A stretch of 39,962 nt of DNA from an uncultured Erythrobacter sp. (GTDB taxonomy: Bacteria; Pseudomonadota; Alphaproteobacteria; Sphingomonadales; Sphingomonadaceae). The translations under genes and the position numbers were made by a program. The notes below the pieces were generated by a model. The model did no database searches, was not told the DNA's origin, and saw only the letters and a list, made by a program, of their open reading frames with translations. This document shows, piece by piece, positions 1-8,183 of this stretch. Numbering within the stretch: the stretch's first letter is position 1; each line of letters begins with the position of its first letter. The DNA lies in NCBI GenBank assembly GCA_938015255.1, contig CALLQC010000086.1, forward strand, positions 1 through 39,962, given 5' to 3'.

Positions 1-829
1 CCTGCGCGGTCGCCGCGTTGGTCAGAACCGTGAGCGGCGTCTTGAGCGCATGGGCCAGATTGCCAGCATGCATCCGGGCCTCTTCTGCCTGTTTTTCCGA
101 GTGGGCGAGCAAACCGTTCAGCTCTTCGACCAGAGGCTGCACCTCGCTTGGCAAAGGTTCGGTGATACGGTTTTCGCCGCTTGACCGAAGGCGCGAGATT
201 GCGGCCCGAACGCGGCGAAGCGGCGAGAGACCGTATCGGATCTGCAGGAGCGCCATGACAATCAGGCCAAGGCCCAGGACTGCGAATGACCATATCAGAA
301 TGAAGCGAACCTGCTGCAACTGGGCGTCGACCTCTTCGGTGGCACTAGCGACGGCAAAGGTCCACTTGGTCTCACTACCCGGCAGGATCACTGTGCGTTC
401 GGCAATGCGCAGTGGCTCGTCAACAAATTGATCAGAATTGTAGAAGTGCACTTCGCTGTCGAAATGCGCGCCTGAATCAGTCGCGCCCTGCAGCTGAAGC
501 GTTCGATCCCAAAGGCTGCGCGAGGGCCAGGGATCGAAATCTCCACCGCTGATCTGCCAATACAGACCGCTACCCGGTTCAAGAAAGCGCTGATCGCCTA
601 GCACACGGTAAAACCAGACTTCACCGGCCGGATCGATCTCCGCAGATGCAATCATGGCCGTCAGCTGGTATTCGAGCTGCTCATCGAAATTGCGCTCAAC
701 CTGTCCCGTAAGAGTGCGATCCAGGGCGATGCCCCCGCCCAAGAGCAAAACCGTGATCCAGCCAGCCGCGATAAGGCCCATACGCCGGGCGAGGCTGCCA
801 CGCGGCTTGTCAGGAGCAGCGCCCGCCAT
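1..829 (-). CDS. Sensor histidine kinase, C-terminus cut by window edge
   Basis: Membrane sensor kinase, partner of the response regulator just upstream. Translating the minus strand from the ATG at 829 gives an open frame that runs off the left edge. It has a first membrane segment at about residues 17-36, a periplasmic domain of about 135 residues, a second membrane segment at about 176-196, a HAMP-like linker, and the start of the phosphoacceptor domain with the H-box AHALKTPLTVL (His260, codon at 50-52). The AHALKTPL form of the H-box resembles the PhoQ-type kinases. The catalytic ATPase domain lies outside the window. The start has an AAGG-type ribosome site about 7 bases upstream and lies 52 bases after the regulator stop, so the two are probably co-transcribed. 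The signal sensed cannot be read from the sequence; a PhoQ-like role is only an inference. Confidence 0.9.
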   Translation of the reverse strand, partial: MAGAAPDKPRGSLARRMGLIAAGWITVLLLGGGIALDRTLTGQVERNFDEQLEYQLTAMIASAEIDPAGEVWFYRVLGDQRFLEPGSGLYWQISGGDFDPWPSRSLWDRTLQLQGATDSGAHFDSEVHFYNSDQFVDEPLRIAERTVILPGSETKWTFAVASATEEVDAQLQQVRFILIWSFAVLGLGLIVMALLQIRYGLSPLRRVRAAISRLRSSGENRITEPLPSEVQPLVEELNGLLAHSEKQAEEARMHAGNLAHALKTPLTVLTNAATAQ

Positions 830-881
830 CGCACCGCCTTCCGGCGCTGCTTCAGGGACGCTGTTCAGCTCCGACGCGGCT

Positions 882-1559
882 TTAAGCTCTTGGCGCGTCT
901 GCTGGGTCGTCGAGGCTGTAACCGAGGCCACGGATCGTAGTGATTACCTCTGCGCCAAGTTTCTTGCGGATGCGGGTGACGAACACTTCGATCGTGTTCG
1001 AATCGCGGTCGAAGTCCTGATCATAGATATGCTCGATTAACTCAGTACGACTGACCACCTTGCCTTTGTGGTGCATCAGATAGCTGAGCAATTTATATTC
1101 CTGCGCCGTCAGCTTCACCGGCTCACCGGCGAGCGTTACTCTGCCCGATCGTGTATCGAGCCGGACATTGCCAGCCGTAAGCTCAGAAGACGTGTTGCCT
1201 GATGCACGGCGGATAAGAGCGCGCAGGCGTGCAATCAGCTCTTCGGTCTGAAACGGTTTGGCCAGATAATCGTCGGCACCTGCATCAAGCCCTGCGACCT
1301 TATCAGACCAGCTATCGCGAGCCGTCAGGACTAGGACTGGAAAATCGCGCCCTTCTTTGCGCCACATGCCGAGCACAGACAGTCCGTCAATCTCGGGCAG
1401 GCCGAGATCAAGTATGCAGGCATCGTATTCCTCTGTACTACCAAGAAAATGGCCGTCCTCACCATCGGTCGACAGATCGACAGCATAGCCGTTCTGCTCC
1501 AGCGTCGATTTGAGCTGTTGTCCCAGCGTGGGTTCGTCTTCGACAATCAGTATGCGCAT
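882..1559 (-). CDS. OmpR/PhoP-family response regulator
   Basis: DNA-binding response regulator of 225 residues, normal for the OmpR family. The receiver domain occupies about residues 1-118: acidic pocket EDE at 7-9, phosphoacceptor Asp51 in ILDLGLP, Thr79 in VLTARD and Lys101 in AKPF. A winged-helix domain follows at about 128-218, with EVFVTRIRKKLG as the recognition region and the characteristic TIRGLGYSL end. It lies between a PepSY protein and the kinase that it presumably pairs with. The receiver and wing look complete and functional. Targets are unknown; the neighbouring PepSY gene is an obvious candidate because such genes are often co-regulated with PhoPQ-like systems. Confidence 0.95.
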   Translation of the reverse strand: MRILIVEDEPTLGQQLKSTLEQNGYAVDLSTDGEDGHFLGSTEEYDACILDLGLPEIDGLSVLGMWRKEGRDFPVLVLTARDSWSDKVAGLDAGADDYLAKPFQTEELIARLRALIRRASGNTSSELTAGNVRLDTRSGRVTLAGEPVKLTAQEYKLLSYLMHHKGKVVSRTELIEHIYDQDFDRDSNTIEVFVTRIRKKLGAEVITTIRGLGYSLDDPADAPRA

Positions 1560-1680
1560 AGTCCACCAATTTCATGCAAATGGGTTGTCGGTTAAGTGGT
1601 CTCTTGAGCGAGAGAGGTCAAGCAAACCGCATAGTTAAGGGCGCTTGCTGTCCACTGGCGAGTTTTTGAGCGAATGGAGT

Positions 1681-2004
1681 TCAACGCGACCGGTTGATGA
1701 TCCGGCCGCTGCGCGCATCGACATCAACATATGTCACGCGGCCTTCCTTGATGAACTTCAGCCGGTACGCACGCGCGGTGGCATCATAAGCCGGCCCGAG
1801 ATATTCACTCCCGCGCATCCGAGGCAAAATCCGGCGCTCGATCTCGCGAAGAGAAAGCTGATTTCCGGCTTTCATCTCTTTGCGCGCCTCACCTTGATCG
1901 CTGCGCGATTGCTCTTGCACGCCGGAGCCAGCGGCAGACACCGCTGGCGCCGTAGCAAGCAGGGCCAGTGAAGCGGCGGCAAGAAAGGCGTAGGATCTCT
2001 TCAT
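1681..2004 (-). CDS. Exported PepSY-domain protein
   Basis: Small secreted protein of 107 residues. Residues 1-24 (MKRSYAFLAAASLALLATAP) form a clear Sec signal peptide ending near AVSAAG. The mature part has a short charged linker and a PepSY-like domain at about 50-105, including the IERRILPRMRG helix and the YVDVDARSGRII strand-turn typical of the family. An earlier in-frame TTG at 2082 would put 26 residues before the signal peptide, so the ATG at 2004 is preferred. It lies 121 bases upstream of the response regulator on the same strand. PepSY proteins are usually periplasmic modulators or inhibitors; here it may feed back on the downstream two-component pair (inference). Confidence 0.82.
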   Translation of the reverse strand: MKRSYAFLAAASLALLATAPAVSAAGSGVQEQSRSDQGEARKEMKAGNQLSLREIERRILPRMRGSEYLGPAYDATARAYRLKFIKEGRVTYVDVDARSGRIINRSR

Positions 2005-2078
2005 GTTGCCGTCATGCCTACGTAGCGCGCATTGAACAAGTTCTGAATGATGGCGTTGCCAGCTGTTCAGCGTTGTAA

Positions 2079-2816
2079 TCAATCGTCAGACGAATTCACC
2101 ATCTCGTATTTGATCGTCAGGCTGACACCTGTGCTAACCTGGCCCGGCTGAACCGGTGCGGCGGTAAGGGTAATCGCGTCAGCAGCCTCTGCACGCATGG
2201 CCATTTGCGGCATTGGGCCGCGCCCCTGAATCGCCTCTGACACCGACAGCACCCTGATCGCATCATATCCGAACATGGCGGCATAAGATTCAGCGCGCTC
2301 TTTCGCGCGCACAATCCCGCGCTTACGCGCTTCATCCTTGGCGCCTTCATCATCTTCGATTGAAAAGCTGGGGCCCGAAAGGTCTGTGGCTCCGGCAGAA
2401 ACGAGCGCATCAAGCACTCGTCCTGTCGCCTCAATTTCGCGCAATTTCACGCTGACACGGTTCGAAACCTGATATCCGCGAAACACCTGTTGCTGCGTCT
2501 GGCGGTTGTAATCGTAGCGCGCGTTGAGATTGATGCCCGTGGTCTGGATGTCTTTTTCATCAATGCCGAGCGACTTGATCCGGTCGATGACCTTTTTCAT
2601 CTCGGCCGAATTCTGGCGCAGCGCCTCGACCGCTGTCTGTGCCTCGGTCGAGACCCCTGCGCCGATGGTGGCCATATCAGGTGCGGTGGTTACGCTTTCG
2701 AACACGGAGAGCTCGATTACCGGGCCATTGGCGTCAATCTCTACCGTGGCAGCAGCAACGGGCGCCGCTGCAATGGCGGATGCAGCCAAGAGTGCTGGGG
2801 CAATCAGGAATTTCAT
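2079..2816 (-). CDS. SIMPL (DUF541) domain periplasmic protein
   Basis: Exported protein of 245 residues with a signal peptide (MKFLIAPALLAASAIAAAPV) followed by a SIMPL/DUF541 fold. Recognisable family features are the start ISVFESV-like strand, the GIDEKDIQTTGINLNARYDY segment with YQVSNRVSVKLR, and the ERAESYAAMFG region. The start at 2816 is chosen because an AGGAGAACCACC ribosome site precedes it and the signal peptide begins there; a longer frame to 2930 would bury the signal peptide. Function of the family is poorly defined (periplasmic oligomers, stress-linked in some bacteria). It is divergent from the amidohydrolase and is followed 74 bases later by the PepSY gene. Confidence 0.88.
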   Translation of the reverse strand: MKFLIAPALLAASAIAAAPVAAATVEIDANGPVIELSVFESVTTAPDMATIGAGVSTEAQTAVEALRQNSAEMKKVIDRIKSLGIDEKDIQTTGINLNARYDYNRQTQQQVFRGYQVSNRVSVKLREIEATGRVLDALVSAGATDLSGPSFSIEDDEGAKDEARKRGIVRAKERAESYAAMFGYDAIRVLSVSEAIQGRGPMPQMAMRAEAADAITLTAAPVQPGQVSTGVSLTIKYEMVNSSDD

Positions 2817-2943
2817 GGTGGTTCTCCTATTCATGCGACCTTTGCTGGAACAGTATTTCGCCCAACTGAACAGACCGATTGAACCGGATACACGTGCATT
2901 TTTCAACCAAGCGTTTAGGACTGCGACCAACAGGGAGACGCCG

Positions 2944-4509
2944 ATGCTGAGATCATTTTACGCCGCGACCGCACTTGCGGTTGCTTGTGTGCTTAATTCG
3001 CCCGCAGTGGCGCAGCAGATGGAGCGGGTGCCGGAAAGGCCAACAGGCGAAGGCGAAGGCCCCTTCGAGACATTGCTGATCCGCGGTGCCACAATGATCG
3101 ATGGAACAGGCGCCCCCCCTGAAGGCCCTGTCGATATCATCGTCAAAAACAATCGGATTGCTGCGATCGTTCGCGGCGGCGGCTCCGATGTATCGGCAGA
3201 CCGGGTGATCGAGGCGCGCGGCATGTATGTGCTTCCCGGCTTTGTCGATGTGCACGGTCATAATGGCGATCCGGCAAAAGCGCCCCAACCCTCATACGGT
3301 TTCAAGCTGTGGCTCGCCCATGGAGTAACCAGCGTGCGCGGCGTCGGCTTTGGTTTTGGCCCGAACGACCGATCCGTGGAGCAGAAGCAGCGCAGCGCCG
3401 CCAACACGATCACGGCTCCGCGTCTGTTTGCCTACGCGGTGCCTGGAGACATTTGGCCAAATGGCGCGGTCAACTCTCCGCAGAAAGGCCGCGAATGGGT
3501 GCGGTTTATCAAACAGCGCGGCTATGACGGGATCAAGTTTTTCAACAATGAAGACCCGGCAACACTGGCGGCCATTCTGGACGAATCTGATAAACAAGGC
3601 CTTGGAACGGTGGCGCATCTCGGCCAGCGCGGCGTCGCCCAGGTGAACGCGAGGACCGCAACCGGGCTGGGGCTCGACGGCGTTACCCACTTTTATGGCC
3701 ATTTCGAAAGTCTGCTGGATAGCAGTGCGCTCCCGCAATATCCGCCCGATTACAATTACCTGGACGAACAATCGCGCTTTGCGTGGGTCGCCCGGCTTGC
3801 CGAACAGGTGGGTGAGCCCGGCAGTGAGGAATGGGACGCCTACATCGATCACCTGATAGACAATGACGTAACTCTAAGCCCCACGTTCAACATCTATTCC
3901 GCCAGCCGCGATGTGATGAAAGCTCGCAATCTGGAATGGCACGACAGATACACTCTGCCGTCGCTGATGGGCTTCTACGCACCAAGCCTAACCAATCATG
4001 GGAGTTACTATCACGATTGGACCAGCGAGGATGAAGCTGCATGGCGACGTTTCTATCGCAAGTGGTTCGATCTGACGCGCGAGTTCAAAAACCGCGGCGG
4101 CCGCGTCACGGCGGGCTCCGATCCTGGCTATATCTACCAGACATGGGGCTTTGCCTATATTGGCGAGCTGGAAATGTTGCGCGAGGCGGGCCTGACCCCG
4201 CTGGAAGTAATCCGCGCCGCGACCATCGACGGCGCCCAGGAGTTATACGATCCCAAAGGCCTCGATGCTCCGATGGGTTCGATCAGACCTGGCAAACTGG
4301 CCGACCTGGTGATCGTGCCGGCAAATCCGCTCGCCAACCTTAAAGTGCTGTATGGCACAGGCCACACCCGGCTCAATCGCGAGACCAACCAGCTTGAAAC
4401 CGTGGGCGGTGTTCGCTGGACTATCAAGGACGGGATCGTCTTCGACGCGCCCAAGCTGCTGGAAGATGTGGCGCAGATGGTCCAAGAGCAGAAAGCCGCA
4501 CAGGAGTAG
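2944..4509 (+). CDS. Exported metal-dependent amidohydrolase
   Basis: Amidohydrolase-superfamily enzyme of 521 residues with a signal peptide (about 1-23, cleavage near AVAQQ), so it is probably periplasmic. Metal-site residues are visible: HxH at His104 and His106 (VDVHGHNGD), a candidate bridging Lys198 (GIKFF), His225 (AHLGQRG), His249 (THFYGHF) and Asp393 (AGSDPGY). The N- and C-terminal beta-sandwich strands typical of imidazolonepropionase-like enzymes are present (LLIRGATMIDGTG; GKLADLVIVPANPL). A good AGGGAG ribosome site precedes the ATG at 2944; the frame extends upstream to 2524 but that part overlaps the divergent SIMPL gene. The substrate (a cyclic amide or dipeptide-like compound) cannot be inferred. 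Confidence 0.9.
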   Translation: MLRSFYAATALAVACVLNSPAVAQQMERVPERPTGEGEGPFETLLIRGATMIDGTGAPPEGPVDIIVKNNRIAAIVRGGGSDVSADRVIEARGMYVLPGFVDVHGHNGDPAKAPQPSYGFKLWLAHGVTSVRGVGFGFGPNDRSVEQKQRSAANTITAPRLFAYAVPGDIWPNGAVNSPQKGREWVRFIKQRGYDGIKFFNNEDPATLAAILDESDKQGLGTVAHLGQRGVAQVNARTATGLGLDGVTHFYGHFESLLDSSALPQYPPDYNYLDEQSRFAWVARLAEQVGEPGSEEWDAYIDHLIDNDVTLSPTFNIYSASRDVMKARNLEWHDRYTLPSLMGFYAPSLTNHGSYYHDWTSEDEAAWRRFYRKWFDLTREFKNRGGRVTAGSDPGYIYQTWGFAYIGELEMLREAGLTPLEVIRAATIDGAQELYDPKGLDAPMGSIRPGKLADLVIVPANPLANLKVLYGTGHTRLNRETNQLETVGGVRWTIKDGIVFDAPKLLEDVAQMVQEQKAAQE

Positions 4510-4557
4510 CAGAGCGGCCTTGCAGGGCGATTGAACAGCGCCTAACTGCCGCCGCCT

Positions 4558-6366
4558 ATGGCACAGCCTCCTATCCTCAGCCTCGAAGGCATTGGTCTCC
4601 AACAGGGCGGTCGCTGGCTGTTTGGTGGCCCGGATGTTGATCCGATGGACCTTCATGTTGCTCCGCGTGATCGGTTGGCGCTGATCGGGCGCAATGGCGC
4701 TGGCAAAACGACCTTGCTGCGCATCATCGACGATCGGATAGAGCTTGATCGCGGCAAGCGTCGGGTAAAGCCGGGAACACGGATCGTGTTTCTCGAGCAG
4801 GAGCCTGATTTTTCCAGCTATTCTTCGCTGATGGATTTCGCGCTCGCAGGCGAAGACGCGCCGGCAGAACATGAGGTCGAAGCCATTGCCGGCCAGCTTG
4901 GCATTGATATGGCCCGCGAAGCCAGCACGGCGAGTGGCGGAGAGAGACGACGCGCAGCGATTGCCCGGGCGCTTGCACAGGAACCTGATCTTCTCCTTCT
5001 TGATGAGCCAACCAACCACCTCGATCTTGCCGCGATCGATTGGCTGGAGGATTGGCTGACGCGTTACAAGGGCGCTTTCATAACCATCAGCCACGACCGT
5101 ACTTTCCTCAAGCGGCTGACGCGCGCGACCCTGTGGCTCGACAGGGGTACCATGCGGCGAAAAGAGGTTGGCTTTGGCGGATATGAGGCCTGGGAAGAGC
5201 AGGTCTACGCAGAAGAGGCGCGCGCTGCCGAAAAGCTGGACGCTAAGCTCAAACTGGAGGCGCACTGGCTGGAACGCGGCGTAACCGCGCGGCGCAAGCG
5301 CAATCAGGGACGGCTGGAAAAGCTGTACCAGATGCGCGCGGCGCGCGCGGCGATGATCTCTGACAGCGGGCAAGCGAAACTCAAGCTGGCCAATGATGAA
5401 GACTTCAAATCAAAGTCGGTGATTGTAGCTGAGAACATCGCCAAGTCTTACGATAACCGCGCGATCATCAAGCCGTTCAGCTTGCGTATCCAGAATGGCG
5501 ATCGCATCGGCATTGTCGGCGCGAATGGAGCAGGCAAGACAACCTTGCTCAAGATGCTGACCGGCGAGCTTGAGCCCGATAGCGGGACAATTACCCATGC
5601 CCGCACGCTCTCTGGTGTGATGATCGATCAGCAGCGCAAGCTGCTTGAACCCGATGCGACCGTGCGTCAGATACTCGCCGAAGGCGGCGACTGGATTGAT
5701 GTTCGCGGCAACCGCAAGCACGTGCAGGCGTATCTGAAAGATTTCCTGTTCGACCCCAAAATTGTCGATACCAAAGTCGGGATCCTTTCGGGAGGCGAGC
5801 GGTCGCGCCTGCTTCTCGCGCGGGAATTCGCCCGGACAGCCAACCTGCTTGTGCTGGACGAACCGACCAACGATCTCGACCTCGAAACACTAGACCTGTT
5901 GCAAGAGGTCATCGCAGATTTTGACGGCACTGTCCTGATCGTCAGCCACGACCGCGACTTCCTGGACCGTACCGTGACAATCACACTTGGCCTCGATGGT
6001 TCGGGCAAGGTCGATATTGTCGCCGGTGGATATGAGGATTGGGAAGCAAAGCGGCGTAAACCGGTAGTCGGCAAAACCAAAACGAGCGCGCCTGCCCCCT
6101 CACCCTCACCCTCACCGTCTCCGGCGGCCCCTAAATCGGATAAGCTCTCTTACAAGGACCAGAGGGATTACGAACTGCTGCCGGAAAGGATAGAGGAACT
6201 GGAACTCGCGATCTCCAAGGGGGAGGCGATCTTGGCCGATCCGGATCTCTACACTTCCGATCCGCAGCGGTTTGCCACTATTTCCAAGGGTATCGAAAAC
6301 GCCAGGGCCGAAATGGAGGCCGCCGAAGAACGTTGGCTTGCGATTGCAGAGCGAATTGAGGCGTGA
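4558..6366 (+). CDS. uup: ABC-F ATPase, Uup-like
   Basis: Soluble ABC-F protein of 602 residues with two ATPase domains and no membrane segments. Domain 1 has Walker A GRNGAGKT, signature ASGGERRRAAIARAL and Walker B LLLLDEPTNHLD; domain 2 has GANGAGKT, LSGGERSRLLLAREF and LLVLDEPTNDLD. The linker between them carries the charged ABC-F helical pair (about 215-270). A Pro/Ser-rich hinge (about 512-525) leads to a coiled-coil C-terminal domain (about 530-600) like that of Uup. ABC-F proteins bind the ribosome; Uup is also linked to replication and excision of transposons in E. coli. The ATG at 4558 has only a weak ribosome site. Its stop overlaps the next gene's start by GTGA, which implies coupled translation. 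Confidence 0.92.
   Translation: MAQPPILSLEGIGLQQGGRWLFGGPDVDPMDLHVAPRDRLALIGRNGAGKTTLLRIIDDRIELDRGKRRVKPGTRIVFLEQEPDFSSYSSLMDFALAGEDAPAEHEVEAIAGQLGIDMAREASTASGGERRRAAIARALAQEPDLLLLDEPTNHLDLAAIDWLEDWLTRYKGAFITISHDRTFLKRLTRATLWLDRGTMRRKEVGFGGYEAWEEQVYAEEARAAEKLDAKLKLEAHWLERGVTARRKRNQGRLEKLYQMRAARAAMISDSGQAKLKLANDEDFKSKSVIVAENIAKSYDNRAIIKPFSLRIQNGDRIGIVGANGAGKTTLLKMLTGELEPDSGTITHARTLSGVMIDQQRKLLEPDATVRQILAEGGDWIDVRGNRKHVQAYLKDFLFDPKIVDTKVGILSGGERSRLLLAREFARTANLLVLDEPTNDLDLETLDLLQEVIADFDGTVLIVSHDRDFLDRTVTITLGLDGSGKVDIVAGGYEDWEAKRRKPVVGKTKTSAPAPSPSPSPSPAAPKSDKLSYKDQRDYELLPERIEELELAISKGEAILADPDLYTSDPQRFATISKGIENARAEMEAAEERWLAIAERIEA
6097..6120 (+). repeat. Hexanucleotide tandem repeat inside the Uup-like gene
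   Basis: Three exact CCCTCA units (6097-6114) followed by a degenerate fourth (CCGTCT). They encode the Pro-Ser hinge between the second ATPase domain and the C-terminal coiled coil. Being a multiple of three, slippage would change hinge length without a frameshift. Confidence 0.85.
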
Positions 6367-6947
6367 GTGACCAGCGGGCATCTGACCTGCATGGTGCGAT
6401 CAAGGCGTGCACGATCTGCGCTGATCACCTGCCGCTCGGCCCGCGCCCTGTCGTGCAATTTTCACCGCGCTCGCGCATACTTATAATCGGTCAGGCTCCC
6501 GGCACTAAAGTCCATGCCAGCGGCGTACCGTGGGATGATGATAGCGGTGACCGCCTGCGTGACTGGCTCGGCCTCGACAAAACCGCATTCTATGACCCGG
6601 ACAATATCGCGCTTATGCCGATGGGGTTTTGTTACCCTGGTAAATCTGGCAGCGGCGACGCCCCGCCGCGCAAAGAATGCGCACCACAATGGCATCAGGC
6701 CATTCTCGACCAATTGCCCAAAAACCCACTCACTCTGCTGGTCGGAGCCTACGCGCAGGCGCATTATTTGCCTGAAGCCCGCAAGCTCTCGCTGACCGAG
6801 CGCGTCAAGCGCGGGTCAGAATTTGCGCCGCTGGTGCCGCTGCCCCATCCATCATGGCGCGTGCGCATGTGGATGGGGAAGAACCCTTGGTATGAGAGTG
6901 AGGTACTACCGAGGCTGCGGCAGCTGGTAGCCGAGCATCTCACCTGA
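6363..6947 (+). CDS. Uracil-DNA glycosylase-superfamily protein
   Basis: Protein of 194 residues with a uracil-DNA glycosylase fold. Motif 1 is seen as LIIGQAPGTKVH (about 40-51), followed by WDDDSGDRLRDWLG, and the C-terminal motif as LPHPSWR (about 159-165). A CxxC pair (Cys16, Cys19) near the N-terminus and Cys in MGFCYPG resemble cysteine-bearing subfamilies, but a complete four-cysteine iron-sulfur site is not evident. The GTG start at 6363 overlaps the uup stop (GTGA), so the gene is probably translated by coupling. It converges with and overlaps the end of the DUF6456-like gene by 8 bases. Role in base-excision repair is inferred from the family. Confidence 0.85.
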   Translation: MSDQRASDLHGAIKACTICADHLPLGPRPVVQFSPRSRILIIGQAPGTKVHASGVPWDDDSGDRLRDWLGLDKTAFYDPDNIALMPMGFCYPGKSGSGDAPPRKECAPQWHQAILDQLPKNPLTLLVGAYAQAHYLPEARKLSLTERVKRGSEFAPLVPLPHPSWRVRMWMGKNPWYESEVLPRLRQLVAEHLT

Positions 6948-7410
6948 TCCGGTAGAAATCGGCAACCCTCTCCAGCGCGAGTTTCAAAACCAGTTTTCCG
7001 CTTCGCACTGGCCAGCCAAGCGCCTTTTCCGTCTCAGGCAGGCCGTCACCGGCACACACGACCCGCCAAAGCACGTCCTGTAACCCCTTACCTGCTTCGG
7101 CCAATGCCGCGTCGAAACGGGATTTGGCGGCAATCTGCTTTTCCGTTGCTGACAATCCCTGATCACCCGTCGTTTTCACACGTACCGGATCCCAGCGCAT
7201 GGTGAGGTTGGCGGACAGCTGCGCGCGCTCATAATCGCGGCGCAGCATCTCTCCCGCTTCGAACAGACGCGTATCCAAATGTCCTCGCGAATGCAGCCAT
7301 GCGAGCGGGCTTTCCCCGATATTGACCGTCACCGTACGCCGGCTGCCGCGAACCTCCCCTGCCCGCTTTGGTCCCTCACTCGTCAATTCCCGCTCTACCA
7401 GCTTTCGCAT
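6940..7410 (-). CDS. DUF6456-like protein, possible GTA regulator
   Basis: Cytoplasmic protein of 156 residues. From about residue 35 on it matches the pattern I know for DUF6456: ESPLAWLHSRGHLD, then EAGEMLRRDYERAQL, LTMRWDPV, RFDAALAEAGKGL, VLWRVVCAGDGL and ALGWPVRSGKLVLKLAL. From memory, this domain occurs in the C-terminal part of the gene-transfer-agent activator GafA and in GafZ of Caulobacter, where it acts on transcription; here the protein has only a short, basic N-terminus and no obvious separate DNA-binding domain. Two ATGs are possible (7416 and 7410); the second is chosen because AGGGA lies 6 bases before it. It is divergent from an XRE regulator, with a palindrome at 7427-7439 just upstream. 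The regulatory role is inference. Confidence 0.85.
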   Translation of the reverse strand: MRKLVERELTSEGPKRAGEVRGSRRTVTVNIGESPLAWLHSRGHLDTRLFEAGEMLRRDYERAQLSANLTMRWDPVRVKTTGDQGLSATEKQIAAKSRFDAALAEAGKGLQDVLWRVVCAGDGLPETEKALGWPVRSGKLVLKLALERVADFYRIR

Positions 7411-7426
7411 AAACATTCCCTATATT

Positions 7427-7439
7427 AACCATTTTGGTT
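7427..7439. promoter_or_regulatory. Palindrome AACCA-N3-TGGTT, candidate operator
   Basis: Perfect inverted repeat AACCATTTTGGTT, extending to TAACCA-N3-TGGTTA at 7426-7440. It lies 16 bases before the DUF6456-like start and 81 bases before the divergent XRE gene. A 13-mer differing by a single base lies upstream of the holin gene (14958-14970). The plus strand also reads TTAACCAT (7425-7432), which is a CtrA half-site, so CtrA binding is an alternative. Confidence 0.5.
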
Positions 7440-7520
7440 ATCTCACCCTTGCAATAGAGCCAAAACTGTAGGAAAGTTGAAAATGACCAGATTGGCGCGT
7501 TCCTCTGAAAGGCAAAACCC

Positions 7521-8102
7521 GTGATCAACCGTATCCGCGATATTCGAAAGGCGAAGGGGCTGACCCTTGCCGAGCTGGCCGAAGCCTGCAATCCGCCCAC
7601 CACTGCCCAAACGATTGGACGCCTCGAAACAGGTATGCGCAATCTCTCGATCAAGTGGATGGATCGTATCGGCGCTGCGCTCGGTGTGGACCCGGAGAGC
7701 CTCGTCCGCTCTGACGCTAACGCTCAGGCACAGGTCGTCGCCATTCTCGCAGCTGGCGGAGCGGAAGCACTGGAGAAACCGCGAGAAGCCGTCTTGCCGA
7801 CGAACCTTGCCGCGCAATCATCAGACCAGCCGCATATGGTTTTGTCGATCAATGAAAGCGTGGGTGAATACCGCCCTGGCGATATGCTATGGTTGCGCCA
7901 GCTTGCCCCGGAACAGGCACCTGACGCGATTAACCGCGATTGCCTCGTACCCCGCCCTGGCGGCCGGTTTGCTTTCGGGCGCCTGATCGACCGGCGTGAG
8001 ACGCTGGTCGGTTTGTTGCCACCCGGTTCAGGCCAGAAACAACAGGTGGTTGATAACCCGGCCTGGATTGCCGTTGCGGTGATGCTGGTCCGCCCGCTTT
8101 GA
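7521..8102 (+). CDS. XRE-family regulator with degenerate S24-like C-terminus
   Basis: DNA-binding protein of 193 residues. An N-terminal Cro/C1-type helix-turn-helix covers about residues 1-62 (RIRDIRKAKGLTLAELAEA with TAQTIGRLETGMRNLS). The C-terminal part (about 105-193) has the layout of a LexA/CI S24 domain (YRPGDMLWLRQ, then FGRLIDRRETLVGLLPP), but the catalytic Ser-Met and the Lys are not visible, so self-cleavage looks unlikely. The GTG at 7521 is preceded by GAAAGG. It is divergent from the DUF6456-like gene with a palindromic site between them, an arrangement typical of a local repressor. An analogy to RogA, which represses the GTA activators gafYZ in Caulobacter, is inference only. 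Confidence 0.87.
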   Translation: MINRIRDIRKAKGLTLAELAEACNPPTTAQTIGRLETGMRNLSIKWMDRIGAALGVDPESLVRSDANAQAQVVAILAAGGAEALEKPREAVLPTNLAAQSSDQPHMVLSINESVGEYRPGDMLWLRQLAPEQAPDAINRDCLVPRPGGRFAFGRLIDRRETLVGLLPPGSGQKQQVVDNPAWIAVAVMLVRPL

Positions 8103-8183
8103 GCGAGCGCCGCTTAACCGTGTTTGTTGCCGTCATCTTACCGGCTTTCAACCGACAGATGGCAAAAACCTGAGAGGAGCGCT

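Noticed and set aside
18-1040. Plus-strand open frames opposite the kinase and response regulator
   Set aside because: The minus strand carries continuous kinase and regulator domains, including the H-box and Asp51; the plus-strand products have no similarity to known proteins.
2524-2943. N-terminal extension of the amidohydrolase to 2524
   Set aside because: It overlaps the divergent SIMPL gene; a signal peptide and a good ribosome site mark the start at 2944.
4243-5373. 376-codon open frame antisense to the amidohydrolase and uup genes
   Set aside because: It spans two unrelated real genes on the other strand and has no recognisable domain.
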